From the NCBI GenBank assembly GCA_905372445.1, contig CAJPPF010000001.1, positions 1-48,344 of the forward strand: a DNA stretch of 48,344 nt, read 5' to 3'. This DNA comes from an uncultured Prevotella sp. GTDB taxonomy: Bacteria; Bacteroidota; Bacteroidia; Bacteroidales; Bacteroidaceae. This document shows, piece after piece, positions 1 to 8,740 of the stretch. The number at the start of each line of letters is the position of its first letter. Positions within the stretch are counted from its first letter, which is position 1. Made by a program: the position numbers and the translations under genes. Under the pieces are notes generated by a model that had not been told where the DNA came from, did no database searches, and saw only the letters and a list, made by a program, of their open reading frames with translations.

Positions 1-9
1 ATTATTGGT

Positions 10-56
10 TTGCCGCCAACGGCAAACACAACAGGCATACGTTCTGACTACGTGTT
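10..56. repeat. 47-bp direct repeat, left copy
   Basis: Identical base for base to 1330-1376. It begins with a hairpin, TGCCG-CCAA-CGGCA, which in this copy extends to an 8-bp stem (8-15 with 20-27), and ends with the short inverted pair AACAC/GTGTT. The two copies bracket the RhuM-Fic gene exactly once, giving a 1,320-bp repeat-to-repeat unit. One frame through the repeat is open in both copies (LPPTANTTGIRSDYV); here it runs from the window edge to a TAA at 76-78, so it could be the tail of a gene cut by the window start. Confidence 0.9.
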
Positions 57-118
57 GATATTCTTCCCACAGAAATAAAATAAAACAAATAATATAAGGA
101 AACTATAGAAAATTTTAA

Positions 119-127
119 TAACTTTGC
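119..127 (+). promoter_or_regulatory. Bacteroidetes -7 box for the RhuM-Fic gene
   Basis: TAACTTTGC matches TAnnTTTGC perfectly and lies 29 bases before the ATG at 156. No TTTG is found at the expected -33 distance. Confidence 0.55.
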
Positions 128-155
128 CAAAACATCAATAGAAAACTATGGGGAA

Positions 156-1157
156 ATGGTAGAATCACTGAATCTGAACAATCAAATTGTCATCTATCAG
201 AGTGAAGATGGCAGAATCCAACTTGATGTAAAGCTGGAAGGAGAAACCGTGTGGCTTAATCGTCAACAGATGGCAGAACTCTTCGGCAGAGACGTGAAAA
301 CTATTGGCAAACACATTAACAATGCATTGAAAGAAGAATTGAACGATGGAATTTCAACTGTCGCAAATTTTGCGACAGTTCAAAAAGAAGGATCAAGACT
401 CGTAAGCCGCGATATAGAATACTATAATCTCGATATAATTATATCCGTTGGCTACCGCGTAAAGAGCAGGCGAGGTGTAGAGTTTAGACGATGGGCAAAC
501 AGCATTTTGAAACAGTATCTTATCAAAGGCTATGCCGTGAACGAGCGTATCCGCCAGCTACAGATAGCCGAACTGCGTCAGTTGGTTCAGGTGGTGGGCA
601 GGACCATAGTACAGCAAACTGTTCCCACAACCGACGAGAACCATGCTCTATTTGATGTGGTTTTGGATTACACATACGCTCTTGACACTCTTGACGACTA
701 CGACTACCAACGATTGAACATCAATAAGACCACCAAAGAGGAACTCTTCCATGCCACTTACAAGAACGCCATGTACGAGATAGATATGCTCCGTGAAAAG
801 TTTGGTGGCTCTACACTCTTTGGCAACGAGAAGGACGACTCCTTCAAGAGCAGCATCGGACAAATATATCAGACCTTCGATGGTGTGGAACTCTATCCCA
901 GCGTGGAGGAGAAAGCCGCCATGCTTCTTTATCTTGTCACCAAAAACCATTCGTTCAGTGATGGAAACAAACGTATCGCTGCCACACTCTTCCTTTGGTT
1001 TATGAACAATAATGGCATCCTCTATCGTAAGGACGGCTCAAAGCGTATCGCCGACAATACCCTCGTGGCGCTTACCTTGATGATTGCCGAAAGCCGGACA
1101 GAGGAAAAAGATATAATGGTGAAAGTTGTTGTGAACTTAATCAATAAAAGTAACTAA
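156..1157 (+). CDS. RhuM-family protein fused to a Fic/Doc domain
   Basis: A 333-residue protein with an N-terminal RhuM-like region (about 1-150, including a VANFATVQKEG segment typical of the family) and a C-terminal Fic/Doc domain. The Fic motif HSFSDGNKR is at about 265-273 and is the Doc/Fic-like HxFxxGNKR form. Fic proteins usually transfer AMP or another phosphate-linked group to a target protein; Doc-type toxins phosphorylate EF-Tu. Which applies here cannot be read from sequence. RhuM genes often accompany type I restriction systems, but no hsd gene is visible. No separate antitoxin frame is obvious. The ATG at 148 runs into a stop after four codons, so 156 is the likely start. The gene is alone between the 47-bp repeats. 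Confidence 0.85.
   Translation: MVESLNLNNQIVIYQSEDGRIQLDVKLEGETVWLNRQQMAELFGRDVKTIGKHINNALKEELNDGISTVANFATVQKEGSRLVSRDIEYYNLDIIISVGYRVKSRRGVEFRRWANSILKQYLIKGYAVNERIRQLQIAELRQLVQVVGRTIVQQTVPTTDENHALFDVVLDYTYALDTLDDYDYQRLNINKTTKEELFHATYKNAMYEIDMLREKFGGSTLFGNEKDDSFKSSIGQIYQTFDGVELYPSVEEKAAMLLYLVTKNHSFSDGNKRIAATLFLWFMNNNGILYRKDGSKRIADNTLVALTLMIAESRTEEKDIMVKVVVNLINKSN
356..380. repeat. 25-bp palindrome inside the RhuM coding region
   Basis: AACTGTCGCAAA (356-367) and TTTGCGACAGTT (369-380) are perfect inverted complements around one central T. It encodes the conserved VANFATVQ segment, so codon constraint may explain part of it. Confidence 0.9.
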
Positions 1158-1329
1158 CCTTCATTCCGCAACACTTTCATTTAAACATTTTAATAAACAC
1201 CTGAGCAACAAAAAGTTGTTTAGGATCTTGTTATGTCGGAAAATTCACTTAACTTAGTGTTACAAAATAAAACAACTTTAACAACTGACATGGCAAATAT
1301 ACAAATAAAAGAACAAGGTAAACAAGATG

Positions 1330-1376
1330 TTGCCGCCAACGGCAAACACAACAGGCATACGTTCTGACTACGTGTT
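1330..1376. repeat. 47-bp direct repeat, right copy
   Basis: Perfect copy of 10-56. The hairpin stem is shorter here (6 bp) because the flanking bases differ. Upstream, an ATG at 1290 opens a 25-codon frame that runs into the repeat and stops at TGA, and an ATG at 1327 opens an 18-codon frame through it. Neither has independent support as a gene. Confidence 0.9.
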
Positions 1377-1430
1377 TACGTAAAAGAAATAAAAAAGCTA
1401 TATTTCCTTGGTAGAGTGAAAATATATTCT

Positions 1431-1439
1431 TATTTTTGC
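1431..1439 (+). promoter_or_regulatory. Bacteroidetes -7 box for the flippase-like gene
   Basis: TATTTTTGC fits TAnnTTTGC perfectly and lies 23 bases before the ATG at 1463. It overlaps the TTG at 1436, which is therefore unlikely to be a translation start. Confidence 0.65.
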
Positions 1440-1462
1440 ATCTGATACATCAACTACCGAAG

Positions 1463-2461
1463 ATGAGAAAACAGCTGAACAACGCGTTCAAGATTGCATT
1501 ATCCGTTTTCCTTGGCGGAGCAATACTCTATTGGATGTACCGCGATTTCGATTTCGGTGCGGTGCAGGATGTGATATTATATAAAATGAACTGGTGGTGG
1601 ATGTTGCTGTCGTTTCCTTTCGGCATTATGGCGCAGACATTCCGTGGCTGGCGCTGGAAACAAAGCCTCGAACCTCTTGGAGAGAAGCCTCGCACAACAA
1701 CAAGTATCAATGCCATTTTCCTCTCTTATGCCGTCAGTCTTGTCATTCCTCGCATTGGAGAATTTGCGCGCTGCGGAGTGCTGACGCAAAAAGACGGCGT
1801 ATCATTTCCGAAAGCATTAGGCACGGTAGTGACGGAACGCGCTATCGACTCGCTACTGGTAATGCTGATAACTGCCACGGTGATGATTATACAGATGCCA
1901 CTCTTCGATAGATTCTTCCTTCACACAGGAACAGATTTCGGTGCAACATTCCGCAGATTCTCATGGCAAGGGTATTTCGTGACAGCCATCTGCGCCGTTG
2001 CCGTCGTGATATTACTTTACCTCCTGTTGCGCCGGCTGTCGATATACGACAAGGTAAAGACCACGCTGAAGGGAATAGCCGAAGGAGTGATGTCACTGAA
2101 AAACGTGAAGAACGTACCGTTGTTTCTTTTCTTCACCGTCGGTATATGGGTGAATTACTTCCTGCACTATTACCTCACCTTCTTCTGCTTTGAGGCAACT
2201 GCCAACCTTGGATTAATGTGCGCGCTGGTGACATTCATCGTCGGCAGTATCGCCGTGATAGTACCAACACCCAACGGTGCCGGACCCTGGCACTTCGCAG
2301 TAAAGACAATGCTTATTCTATATGGCGTGGCTGACGATGCCGCACTGTATTTCGTACTGATTGTACACACCGTGCAGACGCTGCTCGTCGTCGCACTCGG
2401 CATATACGCATGGATGAGACTATCACTGTTAAAAAAGAACTATAACAACATCAACTTATAA
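1463..2461 (+). CDS. Flippase-like integral membrane protein (LPG synthase TM-domain family, UPF0104)
   Basis: A 332-residue polytopic protein with about eight hydrophobic segments and the family features FRGWRWKQSL near the N-terminus, ERAIDSLLVML in the middle and PTPNGAGPWHF toward the end. The family is the membrane half of lysylphosphatidylglycerol synthases; stand-alone members have no firmly established substrate, so lipid or glycolipid handling is inference. The frame is open from a TTG at 1436, but that lies inside the promoter box, so ATG 1463 was chosen. It ends 10 bases before pepD and is probably co-transcribed with it. Confidence 0.85.
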   Translation: MRKQLNNAFKIALSVFLGGAILYWMYRDFDFGAVQDVILYKMNWWWMLLSFPFGIMAQTFRGWRWKQSLEPLGEKPRTTTSINAIFLSYAVSLVIPRIGEFARCGVLTQKDGVSFPKALGTVVTERAIDSLLVMLITATVMIIQMPLFDRFFLHTGTDFGATFRRFSWQGYFVTAICAVAVVILLYLLLRRLSIYDKVKTTLKGIAEGVMSLKNVKNVPLFLFFTVGIWVNYFLHYYLTFFCFEATANLGLMCALVTFIVGSIAVIVPTPNGAGPWHFAVKTMLILYGVADDAALYFVLIVHTVQTLLVVALGIYAWMRLSLLKKNYNNINL

Positions 2462-2471
2462 TTTTAAAGCT

Positions 2472-3929
2472 ATGAGTGAAATTAAAAATTTAAAACCTGA
2501 GTGCATCTGGAGGAACTTCTACGCACTCACACAAGTACCTCGTCCTTCAGGACATCTTGAGAAAATTCAGAAATTCCTGCTCGATTGGGCAAAGAACACC
2601 GGTATAGAGGCTTTTCTCGATAATGCCGGCAATGTGATAATGCGCAAGCCTGCAACTCCGGGAATGGAGAATCGTAAAGGCGTGATAATGCAGGCTCACA
2701 TGGATATGGTGCCTCAGAAAGCTCTCACATCAAACCATAATTTCGAGACAGACCCTATAGAGACACATATAGAAGGCGACTGGGTGTATGCCAACAACAC
2801 CACTCTTGGCTCTGACGACGGTATGGGCGTAGCAGCGATAATGGCTGTCATGGAGTCAACAGACATAAAGCACGGACCATTGGAGGCACTCATCACCGCC
2901 GACGAAGAGACGTCAATGATAGGCGCAAACGCCCTTGAGCCCGGTATGCTCAATGGCGATATACTCCTGAATATAGACACCGAGAAAGAAGGTGAGATGA
3001 TAATCGGTTCAGCAGGAGGTATAGACGTAACCGCATCAATGGAATACAAAGAGACAGAAACCGACCCCGAGGATGTTGCTATCAAGCTGACTGTAAAGGG
3101 ACTAAAGGGCGGACATTCCGGTATAGAGATTGGTCTTGGTCATGCAAATGCCAACAAGCTGTTGGTCCGCGTGGTACAGGATATGATTTGTTCTGACGAG
3201 GCCCGCCTCTGCTCTTGGCACTGCGGAAATATGCGCAACGCCATCCCATTCGAGGGAAGCGTAGTGCTGACACTACCTGCAGAGAACGTAGAGTCAGTAA
3301 AGGCTGCAGCAAAAGACTGGGAGGAGACCTTCAATCATGAGTTTGCAGGCATCGAGAACCATATCAGCGTTATCGTTGAAGACGTGGAAGCACCCAAGAA
3401 GCAGGTTCCGGAAGAGATTCAGGACAACCTCGTTGATGCCATCTACAGCTGCCACAACGGTGTGATGCGTTACATCCCGACTATCCCATCGATTGTAGAG
3501 ACATCAAGCAACCTCGCTATTATTGACATCGAAGACGGTAAGGCAAAGGTAAAGATTCTCGCACGCTCATCTTCTGAAAGTCAGAAAGAATTTATCGCAA
3601 CAACGCTCGAGAGCGCATTCTCCATGGCAGGCATGAACGTTGAAATGGGTGGCAGCTACATGGGCTGGGATCCAAATCCAAACTCTGAGATGATAAAAAT
3701 CATGGAGAACGTCTACCTGCGCGAGTTCGGCAACAAGCCAGTAGTAAGCGTTGTCCACGCAGGACTGGAGTGTTCTATCATTCTCAGCAAATATCCTGGA
3801 CTTGACGTTGTCAGCTTCGGTCCAACACTCGAGAGCCCACACACAGCAAAGGAGCGCTGCCAGATAAGCACAATGCCAAAATTCTGGACTCTGCTGGTAA
3901 AGACACTCGAGGAAATTCCTGCAAAATAA
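2472..3929 (+). CDS. pepD: Aminoacyl-histidine dipeptidase (cytosol non-specific dipeptidase)
   Basis: A 485-residue M20-family metallopeptidase, the usual length for PepD. It hydrolyses dipeptides, including Xaa-His, in the cytoplasm using two metal ions. Visible metal and catalytic motifs are HMDMVP (about 76-81), DDGMGVAA (about 115-122), DEETSMIGA (about 144-152) and NIDTE (about 166-170), with HAGLEC near the C-terminus. It follows the flippase gene by 10 bases, and a hairpin with a trailing T-rich stretch follows at 4002-4040. Confidence 0.95.
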   Translation: MSEIKNLKPECIWRNFYALTQVPRPSGHLEKIQKFLLDWAKNTGIEAFLDNAGNVIMRKPATPGMENRKGVIMQAHMDMVPQKALTSNHNFETDPIETHIEGDWVYANNTTLGSDDGMGVAAIMAVMESTDIKHGPLEALITADEETSMIGANALEPGMLNGDILLNIDTEKEGEMIIGSAGGIDVTASMEYKETETDPEDVAIKLTVKGLKGGHSGIEIGLGHANANKLLVRVVQDMICSDEARLCSWHCGNMRNAIPFEGSVVLTLPAENVESVKAAAKDWEETFNHEFAGIENHISVIVEDVEAPKKQVPEEIQDNLVDAIYSCHNGVMRYIPTIPSIVETSSNLAIIDIEDGKAKVKILARSSSESQKEFIATTLESAFSMAGMNVEMGGSYMGWDPNPNSEMIKIMENVYLREFGNKPVVSVVHAGLECSIILSKYPGLDVVSFGPTLESPHTAKERCQISTMPKFWTLLVKTLEEIPAK

Positions 3930-4001
3930 TCGCAGTCATTTCTTAATGTCAGGCTGACAATGACAATCCTGGCAATGAAAAAATACACCTATTATATATA
4001 T

Positions 4002-4040
4002 GGGACAGTCAGCAGTGGCTGTCTCATATTCGTTCTTTTT
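4002..4040 (+). terminator. Probable terminator after pepD
   Basis: GGGACAGTCA-GCAG-TGGCTGTCTC forms a 10-bp stem with two G-T pairs. A T-rich stretch follows only after about 10 bases, so termination strength is uncertain. Confidence 0.5.
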
Positions 4041-4077
4041 ATCAGAAAAAACGGAAAAAGGAGAAAAAGACAATACA

Positions 4078-4113
4078 TTTGTCTTGCATATAGATTTTTT
4101 TTCGTAATTTTGC
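4078..4113 (+). promoter_or_regulatory. Bacteroidetes promoter upstream of the corA leader
   Basis: TAATTTTGC at 4105-4113 is a perfect TAnnTTTGC box; TTTG at 4078-4081 is 23 bases upstream, slightly long. The start would be near 4119, about 310 bases before corA, leaving room for a long leader or a separate small RNA. Confidence 0.6.
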
Positions 4114-4154
4114 AGACGCATATTATTTCTAATATGGGCTATTATTGACCGCTA

Positions 4155-4262
4155 CGGTTATGTTGCTGTTTGCAGGCATATAGACTGATGTTTCATCAAA
4201 GGCGCAGCAAGCTATATTGACAGTAAACATCAGAAAAGACATCAGCAAACGTGCAACAACCG
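4155..4262 (+). ncRNA. Structured RNA candidate: ~108-nt nested hairpin upstream of corA
   Basis: Three collinear blocks pair outside-in: CGGTT (4155-4159) with AACCG (4258-4262), GTTGC (4162-4166) with GCAAC (4253-4257), GTTTGC (4168-4173) with GCAAAC (4245-4250). Inside is a symmetric 11/11-base open region, then a perfect 9-bp stem CTGATGTTT (4185-4193)/AAACATCAG (4225-4233). Weaker outer pairing of ATATTAT (about 4121) with ATAATAT (about 4323) could close a ~210-nt RNA. The outline (closing stem, central bubble, terminal stem) recalls 6S RNA, but no sequence signature was recognised; a corA leader or small hairpin element are equally possible. Confidence 0.5.
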
Positions 4263-4426
4263 AAAGGAAGAAAAGATAAAAACAAAAAGAGACGCCCTTA
4301 CATCCGAACAATCGGCATAGGCATAATATAAATTACAAATGGACGATTACCACGCGAATAGTTTTAATTCATAGGCGTGAGGCTGCTATGCCTCTCGTCT
4401 GATTATTTACAGAGGTTTAGCAGACA

Positions 4427-5353
4427 ATGAAGACATTTTGGAGCACTACCGGTTGCCTGAAGCAGATCCCTGAGTGGCAACCAAACTGCTGGATACAGGT
4501 CACCTGTCCGACAGACGAAGATATCGAAGAACTCGAGAGAACATACGAAATACCAGATTATTTCATATCGGATATCTCCGATACCGATGAGCGTGCCCGT
4601 TACGAATACGACGACGGATGGATGCTGATAATCCTGCGAATACCTTATGTCAAGGAAGTTCGTTCGCGCACACCGTATACCACCGTGCCACTCGGTATCA
4701 TTCATAAGCGCGACGTCACCATAACAGTATGTTTCTACGAGACAAACATGATGATTGACTTTGTCAGTTTTCAGCAGAAACGTGCCACAGGCTTCACCGA
4801 CTACGTTGATATGATATTCCGACTGTTCCTGTCATCTTCCGTATGGTATCTGAAGCGACTGAAGCAAATCAGCGCACTCGTGGAGAAAGCAAAACTCAAC
4901 CTCGACCATAACGTGAACAACGAAAGTCTTATCGGTCTTTCACGCCTGCAGGACTCGCTTACATATTTCCAGACATCAATCCGTGGCAACGAGAACCTCC
5001 TCGCAAAACTGAAGTTCAAGCTACAGGTCGATGAGCTGGACGCCGACCTCATTGAGGACGTAAACATCGAGATGAGTCAGGCAAGAGAGACGACAAACAT
5101 CTATTCTCACATTCTCGAGAGCACGATGGACACATACCAGAGTATCATAAATAACAACATGAATACCGTAATGCGTACACTCACATCCGTAACAATCATG
5201 TTGATGGTGCCGACACTTATCACCTCTGCCTTCGGTATGAACCTTATCAACGGCATGGAAAATTCCACTATAGGATTCATTACCGCAATAGCAGTTTCTA
5301 TCGTGGTGACACTCGTGTCGTGGTTTATACTCAGAAAGAAGCACTTACTGTAA
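4427..5353 (+). CDS. corA: CorA-family magnesium/divalent cation transporter
   Basis: A 308-residue inner-membrane channel protein of the CorA family. The large N-terminal cytoplasmic domain (about 1-245) contains a long helical stretch; two membrane helices follow at the C-terminus, with the diagnostic GMN signature at 270-272 just after the first, followed by the periplasmic loop LINGMEN. A lysine-containing tail (RKKHLL) ends the protein, as is usual. CorA members take up Mg2+ and sometimes Co2+ or Ni2+. It is a single-gene unit; the ~310-base region before it contains a promoter and strong RNA secondary structure. Confidence 0.92.
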   Translation: MKTFWSTTGCLKQIPEWQPNCWIQVTCPTDEDIEELERTYEIPDYFISDISDTDERARYEYDDGWMLIILRIPYVKEVRSRTPYTTVPLGIIHKRDVTITVCFYETNMMIDFVSFQQKRATGFTDYVDMIFRLFLSSSVWYLKRLKQISALVEKAKLNLDHNVNNESLIGLSRLQDSLTYFQTSIRGNENLLAKLKFKLQVDELDADLIEDVNIEMSQARETTNIYSHILESTMDTYQSIINNNMNTVMRTLTSVTIMLMVPTLITSAFGMNLINGMENSTIGFITAIAVSIVVTLVSWFILRKKHLL

Positions 5354-5379
5354 TCACACACTTTTATGATAAGCCCAGA

Positions 5380-5406
5380 AGCACCTTGACGACATATCAG
5401 GGTGCT
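5380..5406 (+). terminator. Hairpin after corA, possible weak terminator
   Basis: AGCACCTTGA and TCAGGGTGCT form a 10-bp stem with one G-T pair around a 7-base loop. No T-run follows, so it may act in RNA end protection rather than termination. Confidence 0.4.
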
Positions 5407-5488
5407 CTAATCGTCGTGTATACAAGTGTTTTTCAGGTACACAAATAAAAAATCAGCACAAACATTAGGTAGTTTGATTTTTTTTCTT

Positions 5489-5497
5489 TAAGTTTGC
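5489..5497 (+). promoter_or_regulatory. Bacteroidetes -7 box for the DUF349 gene
   Basis: TAAGTTTGC is a perfect match to the box, 49 bases before the ATG at 5546. The nearest TTTG (5473) is only 12 bases upstream. Confidence 0.55.
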
Positions 5498-5545
5498 AGA
5501 ACTAATTGTTATAATTCATCGATTCATTAACTAAAAAATTTGTAA

Positions 5546-7348
5546 ATGATGGACTCTCAAGAGAATGTCCTTTCTCAGGACAATTTGGAAGAAGCACAGT
5601 CAAACGAACAGACTGTAGTAGAAAACAGTGAAACTCCTGCCAAACGCATCTATACCACAAAGGAAGAAATAGTGGAAAGAGCCAAGGAAATAGAAGCAAG
5701 CGACGATGTTGTCAGCCGCGACGAACTCGATTTGCTGAAAAACGTTTTCTATAAACTGCTGTTCGCCGAGCGTGAAGAGAAACAAAAAGAATACACTGAA
5801 GCTGGAGGAGACCCAGCCTCTTTCGTGCTCGAAGCTGATCCCATGGAAGAAACGTTTAAGGCTACAATGGCTTTAATACGCGAAAAAAGATCAGCAGCCT
5901 TCCAAAAACAGGAAAACGAAAAACAGGATAACCTGAAAAGGAAACTTGAGATAATAGAGAAAGTAAAAGAAATGGCTACCTCTCCTGATGAAGCCAACAA
6001 GTCGTATAAGGAGTTTAAAGCACTTCAGGAAGAATGGAAGACTATAGGTGCCGTGCCCGCGGAGAAGTCCACAGAGACATGGCGTAGTTATCAGCACATC
6101 GTAGAACAGTATTACGACCTGCTGAAACTGAATATCGAAGCACGTGAATATGACTTCAAGAAAAACCTCGATCTGAAGACAAAACTATGCGAGGCTGCAG
6201 AGCGTCTGGCAGGTGAGAAGGATGTCGTCAGCGCATTCCACCAATTGCAGGAACTCCATAACGAATACCGCGAGATAGGACCGGTGGCAAAGGAACTCCG
6301 CGAGGAGATATGGGCACGCTTCAAAGCAGCGTCAACCATTATCAACAAAGCTCATCAGAAACACTTCGAGGAATTACGCGCCGGCGAAGAGGAGAACCTG
6401 AAAAAAAAGACAGAATTCTGCGAACAGGCAGAGGCTATATGCGAAGCACCTAATGAGAAGAACTCTGATTGGGAAGAGCACTCAAAGCAAATCATCGCCC
6501 TTCAGGCTGAGTGGAAGACGATTGGTTTCGCTCCACAGAAGATGAACGTGAAGATATTCGAACGATTCCGCGCCGCATGCGATAAGTTCTTCACTGCAAA
6601 GGCTGAGCACTACAAGCAGATGAAAGAAGCTTTCAACGAAAACATTGCAAAAAAGCAGACTATCATCGAGAAGGCTAAAGAACTGGCACAGAGCACAGAA
6701 TGGCGTTCTACCGGTGATAAATTGATAGCGCTCCAGAAGGAATGGAAGACTATCGGTGCCACGCCAAAGAAAATCGGTGACCAGCTTTGGGCAGAGTTCC
6801 GTGCAGAATGCGATAAGTTCTTCGACGCCCGCAACGCAGCAAACTCCGGCACACGCAATGCCGAGAAGGAGAATCTTGAGACAAAACGCGGTCTTATAGA
6901 GAAAATAAAAGCCCTCGCAGAGGAAGCAACAGAAGGTCTTCAGGAAAAGATTCAGGCACTTCAGGAGGAGTACAACAATGTAGGACATGTGCCATTCAGG
7001 GACAAAGATAAGCTTTATCAGGAATATCGTTCAGCACTCGACCTTGTCTATGGCAAAGTACGAGCAGCAGGACGCAGCCGTCGCCTCGAAGGATTCAAGG
7101 CAGCAATCAGCCGTCGCGGAGATGAGTCTGCTGACAACGAGCGTTCTCGCCTGCTCCGTACTTACGACATCCTGAAGCAGGAGATAATCACATACGAGAA
7201 CAATCTCGGTTTCCTCTCAGCAGCAAGCAAGCAGGGCAATGCCCTCGTTGACGAGATATCACGTAAGATAGAAAAGCTTAAGGACGAGCTTCAGTTCACA
7301 CGAGATAAGATAAAAGCTATTGACGAAAATAACAAAGAGCATGAATAG
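5546..7348 (+). CDS. DUF349 repeat protein
   Basis: A 600-residue, highly charged, almost entirely helical protein with five recognisable DUF349 repeats, each marked by a core like LQxEWKTIGxxP. The cores are at about residues 157, 233, 318, 395 and 471; the third and fourth are the most alike (FRAxCDKFF follows in both). The N-terminus is acidic and low in complexity; the C-terminus (about 560-600) is a probable coiled coil. DUF349 proteins are common in Bacteroidetes and their molecular role is not settled. A second ATG three bases downstream could also be the start. The gene has its own promoter and terminator and stands alone. Confidence 0.9.
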   Translation: MMDSQENVLSQDNLEEAQSNEQTVVENSETPAKRIYTTKEEIVERAKEIEASDDVVSRDELDLLKNVFYKLLFAEREEKQKEYTEAGGDPASFVLEADPMEETFKATMALIREKRSAAFQKQENEKQDNLKRKLEIIEKVKEMATSPDEANKSYKEFKALQEEWKTIGAVPAEKSTETWRSYQHIVEQYYDLLKLNIEAREYDFKKNLDLKTKLCEAAERLAGEKDVVSAFHQLQELHNEYREIGPVAKELREEIWARFKAASTIINKAHQKHFEELRAGEEENLKKKTEFCEQAEAICEAPNEKNSDWEEHSKQIIALQAEWKTIGFAPQKMNVKIFERFRAACDKFFTAKAEHYKQMKEAFNENIAKKQTIIEKAKELAQSTEWRSTGDKLIALQKEWKTIGATPKKIGDQLWAEFRAECDKFFDARNAANSGTRNAEKENLETKRGLIEKIKALAEEATEGLQEKIQALQEEYNNVGHVPFRDKDKLYQEYRSALDLVYGKVRAAGRSRRLEGFKAAISRRGDESADNERSRLLRTYDILKQEIITYENNLGFLSAASKQGNALVDEISRKIEKLKDELQFTRDKIKAIDENNKEHE

Positions 7349-7382
7349 CGCTTTACTATCATAATAAGATAGCAAAACATAT

Positions 7383-7418
7383 AAGGAGTCCGCACTACTT
7401 CGAACTCCTTTTTTTTGT
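7383..7418 (+). terminator. Rho-independent terminator after the DUF349 gene
   Basis: AAGGAGT (7383-7389) pairs with ACTCCTT (7404-7410), followed by an uninterrupted T tract. Confidence 0.85.
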
Positions 7419-7488
7419 ATGTTTTTCCCGAGAAAAAAATTGCGTATCTTCGAAAGATTATATACTTTTACAGACAAAATAAAACAGT

Positions 7489-8685
7489 ATGGAAATTATG
7501 AAAAAACGTTTTAGAATAATTTCAACTCTCATCCTGATGTCAATCGCATGTCAGTCATACGCACAGTATTTTTACATGATGATCATACCTTATACACCTC
7601 CGCGCAATATGCTCTATGACTCAAAACCCCTTGGCTTAAACTATATTCCATGGAGCAAGTACGGCCTCAACACCAGCCTGCTGCACGGAATAAGGCAAAA
7701 CTCCGATACGCAAGACCTTTACATTAGTTATTATTCCCGTCCGGAACTCACAGAGAAGAAGATAGGAAATACCAAATACCGTTATTATACAAACGCATCT
7801 TATATCTATGCGCTTGACAGTTGGATAAACAAAGAATCGAATACTCCCAACATAAAGGAAATCTGTCAGATAAATTTCGACCTTCGGGAGATGTGCTCAC
7901 GCAAGGCTCTTATCGACTACAACACAAACGGCAATATGAACATTGAGGACAACTATGCTACCTACGATAACGAATTCACAAGACTTTCAAATGAATTTGA
8001 GGAGGCAATAAGCATTGACAATGACACCGACAAACTGAATGCGGTCAGCGATAGCATAAAGAAGAAGATCGACTCTCTGACGTTTGACCCGGAGGCTGCT
8101 GTTGCGAATCTCGAAGATAACAGCGGATGGACTTGGGGATTCGGCATAGAATCGCACATGCCATTCTCAGAATATGTAAGCATGGGCTACGGATTTGGAT
8201 TCAACGGAGGATACATACAAAAGAGAAATCTGTTAGGCTTTGATATAAATATTGAGTTCTTTGAAAAATGCCAAGAAAACATAGTTACATCCAAAGGAAC
8301 AATCTACGAGGGTGAGAACATGATGTCGGGAGCTATGTGCCTATTCTATGGCTACAGAGCGACAAACAACAAATCGGTAAATCTCACACCATTCGTCAAT
8401 ACCGGCGCTCGTTTCTACATCGGAGGTAGACCGAATTATTCGCAATACTGGAACGACACAAACGAGAAATCCGGCTTTACGCTTGGTGCAGGTGTGATGA
8501 TTGATGTTCCTCTCAGCAGAAAAATTGATATAAGGATTTATGATAAAGACGAAATAAGTCGTTCAACAGGATCCTTCCGTATCAAACCTTATTTCTCAAT
8601 GACCAACTTCAGTGGTGATATGGGATGGACGCCCTCATTTAATATCGCTATCGAATATTCTTTCACTTCATTAAAGTTGAAATAG
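7489..8685 (+). CDS. Exported protein, probable outer-membrane beta-barrel, function unknown
   Basis: A 398-residue protein with a signal peptide: lysine-rich start, hydrophobic core, likely cleavage after QSYAQ at about residue 26. The first ATG is used here; the internal ATG three codons later gives a more standard signal peptide. After a less regular region (about 30-215) with a helical stretch rich in D, E and K, the C-terminal half shows repeated alternating aromatic and glycine segments (YGFGFNGGYIQ, INIEFFEK, PYFSMTNF) and ends in a strand, IAIEYSFTSLKLK, as in barrel proteins. The family was not recognised. It is monocistronic, lying between a terminator and a repeat copy. Confidence 0.75.
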   Translation: MEIMKKRFRIISTLILMSIACQSYAQYFYMMIIPYTPPRNMLYDSKPLGLNYIPWSKYGLNTSLLHGIRQNSDTQDLYISYYSRPELTEKKIGNTKYRYYTNASYIYALDSWINKESNTPNIKEICQINFDLREMCSRKALIDYNTNGNMNIEDNYATYDNEFTRLSNEFEEAISIDNDTDKLNAVSDSIKKKIDSLTFDPEAAVANLEDNSGWTWGFGIESHMPFSEYVSMGYGFGFNGGYIQKRNLLGFDINIEFFEKCQENIVTSKGTIYEGENMMSGAMCLFYGYRATNNKSVNLTPFVNTGARFYIGGRPNYSQYWNDTNEKSGFTLGAGVMIDVPLSRKIDIRIYDKDEISRSTGSFRIKPYFSMTNFSGDMGWTPSFNIAIEYSFTSLKLK

Positions 8686-8740
8686 CACAAAGTCTGCATT
8701 ACCTCAAGTATTTACTTTATATTCACAGAATCTGAAGCAT

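Noticed and set aside
10..1376. Classical integron cassette with attC sites
   Set aside because: The repeats lack the paired RYYYAAC/GTTRRRY cores and no IntI is in the window; left as an undefined direct-repeat unit.
4119..4330. tmRNA or RNase P RNA upstream of corA
   Set aside because: None of the conserved tmRNA ends or RNase P core sequences could be found.
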